Origin: Cladocopium goreaui
Taxonomy: Eukaryota; Sar; Dinophyceae; Suessiales; Symbiodiniaceae
Assembly (NCBI GenBank): GCA_947184155.2
Contig: CAMXCT020006124.1
Location: 283,672-347,671 of the forward strand
DNA length: 64,000 bases
Direction: 5' to 3'
This document shows, piece after piece, positions 56,417-64,000 of the stretch. The stretch's first letter is position 1, and each line of letters starts with the position of its first letter. Under the pieces are notes generated by a model. That model did not search any database and was not told where the DNA came from. It saw only the letters and a program-made list of their open reading frames with translations. Position numbers and translations under genes: made by a program.

Positions 56417-59400
56417 ATGGGGGATGATGCCAACAAGACATCATGGTATCCACCACTTTGGATGTGGGCAGGCTCGAACGCTGACCGCCGGGGAAGAGAA
56501 AGGCGGGACAGCCGCAGCGGGGACAAAGACAAAGCCGGCAAAGAGAGATCAAGATCCAGGAGGCGTCGAAGGCAGCACAACGAAGACAAAGCCGAGTTCA
56601 ACGGAAAGCTCATGACGTTGGACCTTTACCTGATGAAACGCAGGTTCTTCTTCCTGCATCTGTACTCAGGTCCCCATGACCCCTTGGGCACTACGTTGGA
56701 GAGGCTCGCAAAGAGGTGCAAGATGAAGGTCACGGTGGAAAGCTATGACCGTGAAAATGGAGGAGCCGATCTACTGGCAGATCAACCCTATGCGAAGCTC
56801 CTCCAACAAGCCCGTGAGGGCAAGTGGGACGGGTACCACGCAGGGTTCCCATGTACCTCCTTCTCGAGATTGCGGTGGCGGGAGAGAGAGGGCTATCCAG
56901 GTCCATGCCGCTCCAGATCACACCCTTATGGGATACCAGGGAACTCAGTTGCTCTTCAGAGGGAATGTGATCAGGGAACCCTACATGCCTCCAGGTCATT
57001 AATGATGGCTGAAGTCATTGCAAACTCCAGACCTGACGACGTCGTCAAGCCCGCAGTGACGGTGGAAAACCCCCCGCCATCCGACCACGACCAACATTGC
57101 TCGGCATGGGAACTTCCGGAAGTGCACGGCGCGGTGGAAAAGCTGGACTGGACGAAGGTCGCCTTCACCTCCTGCCATTTCCAGCGGAGGGTGGAGCTGG
57201 GCAAGAGGACCTTCAAGCCCCAGATGTTCGCGGGGAGTTTGCTGGGCATAAGGTCTTTAGCCGGAACCTGCCCCTGTGGGAAAGCCGATCACATTCCTGT
57301 GGTAGGCAAGGCCAGATCGGTGGAATCGGGCCATTACTCAGACGAGCTGCGTGAGGCCTACGCTGAACTGGTCATCCATCACTTCAGGAGACTAGCCACC
57401 GCCGAGTTCTACGCCAAGAGGGAAGCAGACTTGAAGAAGGAGGTGGATGAACTACGCCGCAAGAGCGCCAAGAGGGAGAGGTCCCCATCGCCATCAAGGA
57501 ACGCCGAGGAACCAAGGGCAAAGACCAAAGAGGAGGAGGCGGAGCAGGCAAAAGCCGAAAGCACAGCCACCTCCAAATCAAAGGCAAGACCCAAGGAAGA
57601 AGATGAGTACACCTATGAGTACGAGACGGAAGATGACGAGGACACGAAGGTTCCGATGAAGACGGAGAAGGACGACCCCAAAGAGGCAAAAGCATGGATG
57701 GGAGGGAGCGGCAACTACGGCATGCTGAAGGAGTCGAAGGCGAAGGAAAACAACCCAGCCAACCTCAACTACTTGGGCGGCATGAGGAACCCCACCGAAA
57801 CGGCGGAAGGAATGCCAAGCTCCCTCAACTTGGGGCTCAGAATCTTCGCAGCATGGGAGAGGTTTGTCAGCCGGAACCCACGCGCGGTGGAGACATCTTC
57901 AACCTATGGCACCGCCGACTGCAAGATGGACAAACCAACAGTGGAGAAGTGGAAGGCCGAACTACGCAAGCTGGTGGGCAGCCAAGGCAAGCCCGCGGTG
58001 GACCTTCAGTCAAGATGGAGGTACAAGTCCCCGCTTGATGCGGACCTCATCAGGGCTTGGACCCGCAAGTCCGGGGACCCCGACACGGACCTCGCAGACT
58101 GGGTGGAGAAGGGCACCCCACTAGGCGTCAACCTCGACATCGAGCCGAAGGGCGTCTTTCCCCCATCGGACAAGGAAGGCGAGCCAGAGGTGATGATGGA
58201 CGCCAGCCTGCAGATAGCACGGGGGTCGCTCACCAACTACACCAGCATCGCGGACAACATGGAGGACGCCAAGGAGGAGATACAGAGGCTCCTGGACCTT
58301 GGGTACGTGATGAAGGTCTCGAAGGAACAGGTGGACCAGCACTTCTCACAGGGCACCATCTCCAAACTGGCCATCATTGTCAAAACGAGACCAGACGGCT
58401 CTTGCAAGAGGAGGTTGATAATAGACCTCAGGCGCTCCGGAGGCAACAGCAAAGCGCGACTTCGTGAGAAGATCGTGCTGCCGAGGGCCATGGACGCGGT
58501 GGCCATGGTGCGGAGTCTACACAAACTCCATCAGCAAGTCACCGTGGAGGAGCAGAAGGCCAGATGGACCAGGGAGCTCACGCTCATAGACATCGCAGAT
58601 GCCTTCCCTCACCTGCCGGTGCACGAGAAGGAATTGGAGCACACCCTGACCCCTGACGTTGAGGGCGACGGCTACCTGCTGTTCAGGGCCTTGTTGTTCG
58701 GCTTCCGCACTGCCCCACTGCTGTGGTCGAGGATGGCAGCGTGGACGTCCAGGGTGTTGCAAGCCTGCCTCCCACATGATGAGGCACAGCACCAGACCTA
58801 CCTCGATGACTCATTGTGGGCACTGCAAGGCACCCTTGCTCGCAGGAACGTCATCCTGAGCTTCGTCCTGTACACGATGGCAGCGATTGGCTTCAAGCTC
58901 TCGGTGGGCAAAGGTGAAAGAGGCTCTGCAGTGACGTGGGCAGGAGTAGAGTTCAAACTCCTCTCGGACAGGGAGGTGTTGGTCACCCTGCGGGAGAAGT
59001 TCATCGCCGACCTGCAGGGGAGGATCAAGGAATGGGAAGGAAGAGGCATGGCGCCTATGACCGAGCTGCGGACGGTCACGGGGAAGCTCTCCTGGCTTTC
59101 CGGGGTCCTACCAAGGACGAAGTGGATCCTGAGGGTCTTCTACGCCGTGATGGCGGACAGGGAGGCTGAAGTGAAATCAGGCAAGGAGGCGGTAAGGAGG
59201 GACAATCGAACGGACCAGAGGAACAAGGACGGCCTCTTCGTGGTCAAACGTCTGGAAGGTGCCCGTTTGGCCTTGACCCAGTACCTCAACGTGGCGAAGG
59301 AAAGGCCGTCGAGGAAGATTGCTCTCACCGCCCGGGACAAAGCCAAGGTGAACATTATCACTGACGCCTCCCCGGAAGGACTGGGCGCGGTGCTGGTCAT

Positions 59401-59926
59401 CAATGACCAAGTCATTGACACAGTGGCGTCCCCGGTCACGGAGTTCGACGCGAAGGCACTGGGCTTCGAGCTGGGCTCTTCCTCCTCTCAAGGGGTGGTC
59501 GAGGCTTTGGCCATCATCATGGCCTTGCACCACTGGGGGGCCAAGCTGGCAGGCATGAACGTACAGATCACCATCCAATCGGATTCGGTGACAGCTTTGG
59601 CCACCACCCAGAAGAAGTCAGGAGCTTCAGCCGCCCAGAATTTCTGCGGCGCCGTGTTGGGTGTGCTGTTGGAGCGGTACAGAGTGGAGGATGCCAAGCT
59701 CCAGCACATCCCCGGCGTGGCAAACAAGGTTGCAGACTATTTGAGCCGGCCGTCGATGTGGGGGAAGTCCACCAGACCACCCGAGGTTGGCGAAGGAACC
59801 ATCTCGGCGAGTGTTGTCAGGGACGATGACTTCTATCCCTTACCGACGCCAGGCCGCCGACCGGACCTTTGGGGCAAGTCGGAGGATACAGACCCGACGG
59901 GACCCTGGATGTCTTGGCTTGGTTGA
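56417..59926 (+). CDS. Pol: cytosine-methyltransferase-like domain, reverse transcriptase, RNase H
   Basis: 1169 residues from the ATG at 56417, 59 bases after the Gag stop; the frame is open upstream to 55220, so frameshifting from Gag is an alternative. Residues about 76-320: RFFFLHLYSGP in the place of SAM motif I, GFPCTSFSRLRW with Pro145-Cys146 as in motif IV of C5-methyltransferases, and VTVENPPP (Glu217-Asn218) as in motif VI. A charged linker with SPSPSRNAEEPR follows. RT: LGYVMKVSKEQ, ADAFPHLPV preceded by Asp725 (motif A), FRALLFGFRTAPLLW (motif B) and YLDD (Asp797-Asp798, motif C). RNase H: IITDASPEGLGAV (Asp983), EALAIIMAL, IQSDSVTAL and HIPGVANKVADYLSR. All catalytic residues are intact. 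No aspartic protease seen. C5 class is inferred from PC/EN motifs; the SAM site is divergent. Confidence 0.85.
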   Translation: MGDDANKTSWYPPLWMWAGSNADRRGRERRDSRSGDKDKAGKERSRSRRRRRQHNEDKAEFNGKLMTLDLYLMKRRFFFLHLYSGPHDPLGTTLERLAKRCKMKVTVESYDRENGGADLLADQPYAKLLQQAREGKWDGYHAGFPCTSFSRLRWREREGYPGPCRSRSHPYGIPGNSVALQRECDQGTLHASRSLMMAEVIANSRPDDVVKPAVTVENPPPSDHDQHCSAWELPEVHGAVEKLDWTKVAFTSCHFQRRVELGKRTFKPQMFAGSLLGIRSLAGTCPCGKADHIPVVGKARSVESGHYSDELREAYAELVIHHFRRLATAEFYAKREADLKKEVDELRRKSAKRERSPSPSRNAEEPRAKTKEEEAEQAKAESTATSKSKARPKEEDEYTYEYETEDDEDTKVPMKTEKDDPKEAKAWMGGSGNYGMLKESKAKENNPANLNYLGGMRNPTETAEGMPSSLNLGLRIFAAWERFVSRNPRAVETSSTYGTADCKMDKPTVEKWKAELRKLVGSQGKPAVDLQSRWRYKSPLDADLIRAWTRKSGDPDTDLADWVEKGTPLGVNLDIEPKGVFPPSDKEGEPEVMMDASLQIARGSLTNYTSIADNMEDAKEEIQRLLDLGYVMKVSKEQVDQHFSQGTISKLAIIVKTRPDGSCKRRLIIDLRRSGGNSKARLREKIVLPRAMDAVAMVRSLHKLHQQVTVEEQKARWTRELTLIDIADAFPHLPVHEKELEHTLTPDVEGDGYLLFRALLFGFRTAPLLWSRMAAWTSRVLQACLPHDEAQHQTYLDDSLWALQGTLARRNVILSFVLYTMAAIGFKLSVGKGERGSAVTWAGVEFKLLSDREVLVTLREKFIADLQGRIKEWEGRGMAPMTELRTVTGKLSWLSGVLPRTKWILRVFYAVMADREAEVKSGKEAVRRDNRTDQRNKDGLFVVKRLEGARLALTQYLNVAKERPSRKIALTARDKAKVNIITDASPEGLGAVLVINDQVIDTVASPVTEFDAKALGFELGSSSSQGVVEALAIIMALHHWGAKLAGMNVQITIQSDSVTALATTQKKSGASAAQNFCGAVLGVLLERYRVEDAKLQHIPGVANKVADYLSRPSMWGKSTRPPEVGEGTISASVVRDDDFYPLPTPGRRPDLWGKSEDTDPTGPWMSWLG

Positions 59927-59976
59927 AAAATAGCTGCGCCCCCTTTTGTGTTATCGTTTTGACTGCAAGGCAAAAG

Positions 59977-60030
59977 GTAAGGAGGTTCTTAATCAACAGG
60001 TCATCCTGTCATTTGATGTTCTCCCCACAG
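59977..60030 (+). other. Possible 54-nt intron between Pol and YR
   Basis: CAAAAG|GTAAGG at 59977 and TTCTCCCCACAG ending at 60030 are strong GT-AG splice signals with a pyrimidine tract. Removal would not join the Pol and YR frames by itself, so it may act in the leader of a separate YR message. Confidence 0.35.
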
Positions 60031-60077
60031 AACTGGCTCAATATGCCCCCTGATACCCCGCTGGGTTTGCTCATCCA

Positions 60078-62165
60078 ATGGCTAGCCCTGACAGGGCTCG
60101 TCTGCCACGCGACGGCCTTGGCTTGGGCCTGTCTGAGATGCTGCAGACGCAGGCAAACCTGCCCTTTCGACCCCTGCACGAGGGTCAACGCGGGGAGGGT
60201 ATGGGCATGGGAAGCAATGCATCCGGGGTGTCTATTACGAGACTACTCCGAGTGTCCGCGACAACGTCAATCGAGCCAAGGAGGAGCGGACCAAGCAGCG
60301 CCAGCCAGGGGTTTGACAACCCTGGTGAACCGCAGGAACCCTTCGAGGCGAACCAGTCAAGGGTAACTATGAGCGATGTCTTTGGGAGAAGTCGAGGTCG
60401 TGGTGCTCATGGTGACGAAGGACAATATGAGGGACCAAGCGTCTCAATGGGGGAAGTGTTCGGCAGGACGAGGCCACAACCCCTTCACAATGATATGGGC
60501 AGCCATCTGAGCCCAAGCGCAGGACTGAGCAGTTTTGGACGGCTGCATCGAACCACCTTGGTAGACAGAGAGCCACCCATGGAGTTCGTGCCCGGCATGA
60601 TGGTACCTGCAAACGTCGAGAGGGGTGACACCCAGAGAACAGCAGAGGGAGGCATCTTCGGCGCTGCCCCAACCCTGAGCAGGGTCTTCAAGATGGCGTC
60701 CGAGACGTGCAAGTCGGTATACAACATGTGGAGCCCCAAGAAAGAACCCAAGGAGGACAAGACAGAGAGGATAGCCGTCCCGAAGCTCGACCTAGACGGC
60801 AAGCCGGCCTCGCAAGTCTCCCGCAAGAGGAAGGCGGTGAACGTGTTGGAACTGGCCAGAAGGGCGAGCAGGAGCAAGACAGCCGTCGCAGAGCTGGAAG
60901 AGGGCTTCAACTCGAAGACGTCGGTGGCCACCAAGAAGGCGATGAGGGCCACCATTGGAAAGATCCTCAAGGAGGCGAGGGGAGAGCCGCCGGTACCCCC
61001 CACTACGGAGAAGCTGAAAGTGCTTGCGGGTGTGCTCAAACAGGCCAACTATCGCGCGGCACCGCAATACCTGGGAGAGTTCAAGATCATGGCAATCGAA
61101 GGGGGCCACCAATGGTCCGATCAGCTCGAGAGGACTTTGAAGCTTTGCAAAAGGTCCACAACGAGAGCTCTGGGACCCAAGAAGAAGGCCAAGGAAGTCC
61201 CGGTGCAAGAGACGGGCAAAACCTTTGTCCCAACAGTGACGAAGAAGAAACCTAAGACGGTCCCGCTAGCCAGGGAACTGTTCGAGTTTGGAGTGATCTG
61301 GATGCTTCGCGAGATTGAGCTGGCCCTGCTGACGAAGGATCACCTGAAGGTGGACGTGGAGAGCCGTAGTGTGGTCCTCACCATACCGGTGTCGAAGACG
61401 GACCAAACAGGGTTGGTGATGACCAGGATGCTGCAATGCCTCTGTGAGGGTAAGGATTGCTCCACGGGGTGTCCACTGCGAGTGTCAGCCCTTCTCGTCT
61501 TCGGCATGGAGGACTTGAAAACACACCACGCCGCCGTGACCAACAAGGGCACGAAGGCAAAGAAGTCCCAAGTTGTCAAGGAGTGGCAGAAGCTCTACGG
61601 AAAGGGCACATCCGGACACTCCACCAGGAGAACGGGGGCCCTGCGGTACATCCGGCATGGGTGGGCCATCCCACAGGTGGCCTACCTTGGGCGTTGGAAG
61701 TCCGACGTGATCTACGAGTACGCGGCCGAAGCTTTAGAAAGCCTGCCGGTCAATGCCAACAGAGCCTTCATCACGAACCTCTACGGCACGAAGGAACACA
61801 ATGAAATGGGGCCCATCAATTATAAGCCCAGAGACGTGGAGGAAGTCAGAGATTACCTCCTCTCCGAATTGTCCCTGGCACAGGAGCACCAGCAGTGCGC
61901 CTTGAAAGCCATGGACTTTGAAATCGAGTCCATGAAGAAAAGGGCCGACCGAAACAATGGGAGACTTCCCCCCTTCGTCAGGTTGCTCGACAGCAGGATC
62001 GTGCACCACAACTGGAACATGACCGCCTGCACTCCACCTCTGGCCTGGAAGACGATGTGCGGCTGGCACTACCACAAGTCGGACTACATGTTCCTGGCGT
62101 CGGAGGAAGGAGGACAAGTCTGCAAAAAGTGCATGGAGATCGCGCAGTTGCAGAAGAGGGTATAA
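60078..62165 (+). CDS. Tyrosine recombinase of the YR element
   Basis: Integrates circular cDNA by strand exchange. 695 residues from the ATG at 60078. The first 330 residues are Arg/Ser/Lys-rich without a known fold. The catalytic part has LREIELALLTKDHL (Arg411, box I), a Cys-bearing insert CEGKDCSTGCPLRV, GHSTRRTGA (His514, Arg517; H-x-x-R) and LGRWKSDVIYEYA (Trp540 in the second His/Trp position, Tyr548 as likely nucleophile; Tyr546 is an alternative). The C-terminus has CGWHYHKSDY and CKKC, a possible zinc site. The last codons lie in repeat B1. Separate from Pol by 151 bases. The residue set is complete. Confidence 0.87.
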   Translation: MASPDRARLPRDGLGLGLSEMLQTQANLPFRPLHEGQRGEGMGMGSNASGVSITRLLRVSATTSIEPRRSGPSSASQGFDNPGEPQEPFEANQSRVTMSDVFGRSRGRGAHGDEGQYEGPSVSMGEVFGRTRPQPLHNDMGSHLSPSAGLSSFGRLHRTTLVDREPPMEFVPGMMVPANVERGDTQRTAEGGIFGAAPTLSRVFKMASETCKSVYNMWSPKKEPKEDKTERIAVPKLDLDGKPASQVSRKRKAVNVLELARRASRSKTAVAELEEGFNSKTSVATKKAMRATIGKILKEARGEPPVPPTTEKLKVLAGVLKQANYRAAPQYLGEFKIMAIEGGHQWSDQLERTLKLCKRSTTRALGPKKKAKEVPVQETGKTFVPTVTKKKPKTVPLARELFEFGVIWMLREIELALLTKDHLKVDVESRSVVLTIPVSKTDQTGLVMTRMLQCLCEGKDCSTGCPLRVSALLVFGMEDLKTHHAAVTNKGTKAKKSQVVKEWQKLYGKGTSGHSTRRTGALRYIRHGWAIPQVAYLGRWKSDVIYEYAAEALESLPVNANRAFITNLYGTKEHNEMGPINYKPRDVEEVRDYLLSELSLAQEHQQCALKAMDFEIESMKKRADRNNGRLPPFVRLLDSRIVHHNWNMTACTPPLAWKTMCGWHYHKSDYMFLASEEGGQVCKKCMEIAQLQKRV

Positions 62166-62284
62166 TGTGCGTAACCATGCACAAAGAAGACCCAGCTGCA
62201 GCACAGATCCCAGCTGAGGTCAACCCAACCAGGTTCCACCATCCGAAAAAGATGCCTCTGGTGTTGGATGCATGTGGAATTGTT
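62156..62284 (+). repeat. Split direct repeat B1
   Basis: 129 bp, GAGGGTATAATGTGCG to TGTGGAATTGTT, matching B2 at 62444-62572 by eye without differences. It includes the YR stop codon and joins A2 directly. Confidence 0.95.
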
Positions 62285-62417
62285 GGGAAAGGAAATGGAG
62301 CCCCGGAATTTCCTGCTGAACAATTCAGCATGCTAAGGGGTTGGTGGGTGGATTGCTTGCCATGGGTGCCATTTTGGCTCAAGTGCCCTGGCAAGCATCC
62401 ACCCATTGTTTTGTTTT
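62285..62417 (+). repeat. Split direct repeat A2
   Basis: Copy of A1 with one substitution. The 26 bases after it, CCTCACCCACCC to AAGTGGTG, separate it from B2 and are not in A1's continuation. Confidence 0.95.
62368..62383 (+). promoter_or_regulatory. DinoSL spliced-leader relict in A2
   Basis: Same exact 16-base match as at 54860-54875, at the same offset (83 bases) from the repeat start. Confidence 0.75.
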
Positions 62418-62443
62418 CCTCACCCACCCACCCATAAGTGGTG

Positions 62444-62572
62444 GAGGGTATAATGTGCGTAACCATGCACAAAGAAGACCCAGCTGCAGCACAGATCCCA
62501 GCTGAGGTCAACCCAACCAGGTTCCACCATCCGAAAAAGATGCCTCTGGTGTTGGATGCATGTGGAATTGTT
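62444..62572 (+). repeat. Split direct repeat B2, right end of element
   Basis: Second B copy; ends ...GGAATTGTT at 62572, where ATCACTATTAATC satellite resumes. Confidence 0.95.
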
Positions 62573-64000
62573 ATCACTATTAATCACTATTAATCACTAT
62601 TAATCACTATTAATCACTATTAATCACTATTAATCACTATTAACCACTATTAATGACTATTAACATCTATTAACCACTATTAACCACTATTAACCACTAT
62701 TAACCACTATTAACATCTATTAACCACTATTAATCACTATTAATCACTATTAATCACTATTGACATCTATTAACCACTATTAATCACTATTAATCACTAT
62801 TAACATCTATTAACCACTATTAACCACTATGAACCACTATTAACCACTATTAACCACTATTAATCACTATTAACCACTATTAACCACTATTAATCACTAT
62901 TAATCACTATTAATCACTATTAACATCTATTAACCACTATTAATCACTATTAATCACTATTAATCACTATTAACCACTATTAACCACTATTAATCACTAT
63001 TAATCACTATTAATCACTATTAACCACTATTAACCACTATTAATCACTATTAATCACTATTAATCACTATTAATCACTATTAATCACTATTAATCACTAT
63101 TAACCACTATTAATCACTATTAACCACTATTAACCACTATTAACCACTATTAATCACTATTAATCACTGTTAATCAATATTTACATCCACTAATCACTAT
63201 TAATCACTATTAACATCTATTAACCACTATTAACCACTATTAATCACTATTAATCACTATTAATCACTATTAATCACTATTAACCACTAATAATCACTAT
63301 TAATCACTATTAACCACTATTAACCACTATTAACCACTATTAATCACTATTAATCACTATTAACCACTATTAACCACTATTAATCACTATTAATCACTAT
63401 TAATCACTATTAATCACTGTTAATCACTATTAATCACTATTAACATCTATTAATCATTATTAATCACTATTAACCACTATTAATCACTATTAATCACTAT
63501 TAGCCACTATTAACACCTATTAACCACTATTACTCACTATTAATCACTATTAATCACTATTAATCACTATTAATCACTATTAACCACTATTAACCACTAT
63601 TAACCACTAATAACCACTATTAATCACTATTAATCACTATTAATCACTATTAATCACTATTATTATCTATTAACCACTATTAACAACTATTAACCACTAT
63701 TAATCACTATTAATCACTATTAATCACTATTAACCACTATTAACCACTATTAAGCACTATTAATCACTATTAATCACTATTAATCACTATTAATCACTAT
63801 TAACAACTATTAACCACTATTAATCACTATTAATCACTATTAATCACTATTAACCACTATTAACCACTATTAAGCACTATTAATCACTATTAATCACTAT
63901 TAATCACTATTAATCACTATTAACAACTATTAACCACTATTAATCACTATTAATCACTATTAATCACTATTAACCACTATTAACCACTATTAAGCACTAT
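62573..64000. repeat. 10-bp satellite, ACTATTAAYC, right block
   Basis: Continuation of the array at 53595-54776 in exact phase; about 143 units to the window edge. Near 63650-64000 a block of about 120 bp with TTAACAACTATTAACC and TTAAGCACTATT markers is repeated two to three times, a higher-order unit. Confidence 0.95.

Larger units (their letters stand above)
54777..62572 (+). mobile_element. Complete tyrosine-recombinase retrotransposon with split direct repeats and a methyltransferase domain
   Basis: 7796 bp, order A1 (54777-54909), Gag, Pol, YR, B1 (62156-62284), A2 (62285-62417), 26-bp spacer, B2 (62444-62572). That is the PAT/Ngaro terminal plan. B1 abuts A2 exactly, and that joint (TTGTT|GGGAAAGG) equals the joint made when the two outer ends meet in a circle. 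Gag, Pol and YR are all open, and A copies differ at one base, so the insertion is recent. The host satellite keeps 10-bp phase across the insertion (CTATTA | ATCACTATTA) with no target duplication, as expected of YR insertion. A methyltransferase of C5 type in a YR element, and a DinoSL relict in its terminal repeat, are unusual. Confidence 0.92.

Noticed and set aside
54777-62572. LTR retrotransposon with A1/A2 as LTRs
   Set aside because: B1 stands between Pol/YR and A2 and recurs as B2; there is no DDE integrase or protease, and a tyrosine recombinase is present.
53595-64000. CRISPR array
   Set aside because: Units are contiguous 10-mers without spacers, and the gen context is eukaryotic.

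Overview
The window reads as nuclear DNA of a dinoflagellate, of the kind seen in Symbiodiniaceae and relatives. Reasons visible in the sequence: (1) genes are split into exons of about 30-210 bp by long introns, and several donors must be GC rather than GT to keep frame (kinesin and ADCK genes below); (2) a 16-base perfect match to the 3' end of the dinoflagellate spliced leader (DinoSL) occurs twice; (3) most of the DNA is retrotransposons, dispersed intron repeats and large simple satellites. I saw no bacterial operons, CRISPR arrays, riboswitches or rRNA.

Layout. 0.3-12 kb: minus-strand exon islands of genes I cannot name, interrupted by a zinc-finger-like ORF (3.3 kb) and a broken P-loop NTPase of RHS/Crinkler type (4.1-5.2 kb). 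13.8-18.1 kb: a minus-strand kinesin motor gene readable over eight small exons. 19.2-19.8 kb: a ~125-bp tandem repeat. 20.2-26.4 kb: a plus-strand LINE whose ORF2 carries an OTU protease-like domain, zinc fingers, a 2A-like GIEPNPGP motif, an AP-type endonuclease and a reverse transcriptase (RT) that is cut off after motif A. 27.9-28.7 kb: a decayed LINE C-terminus and a tRNA-like SINE head, both on the minus strand. 28.9-35.9 kb: a cluster of unrelated tandem arrays (40, 12, 8, ~75 and 15/60 bp). 36-44.8 kb: no gene recognised. 44.8-48.6 kb: a TAATA satellite holding a frameshifted RLE-type RT pseudogene. 48.6-49.4 kb: a GC-richer block edged by TTC-loop hairpins. 50-53.6 kb: the N-terminal half of a plus-strand ABC1/ADCK-type kinase gene. 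53.6 kb to the end: a 10-bp ACTATTAAYC satellite interrupted by one complete mobile element.

The outstanding object is that element (54777-62572, 7796 bp). Its ends have the split-direct-repeat order A1-ORFs-B1-A2-B2 (A 133 bp, 132/133 identical; B 129 bp) known for PAT/Ngaro-type tyrosine-recombinase (YR) retrotransposons. It encodes Gag with a CCHC knuckle, a Pol with a cytosine-C5-methyltransferase-like domain in front of RT and RNase H, and a separate YR. The satellite phase continues across it with no visible target duplication. Each A repeat contains the DinoSL relict. All three ORFs are open, so it looks young. How the parts could work together is inference: RT/RNase H makes cDNA, YR inserts a circle whose junction is preserved as B1-A2, the methyltransferase may mark element or target DNA, and the SL relict may tie expression to host trans-splicing.

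The satellite and element begin directly after an ADCK exon, and the kinase's catalytic exons are not in the window. The array is therefore either a very large intron insertion or it breaks the gene.
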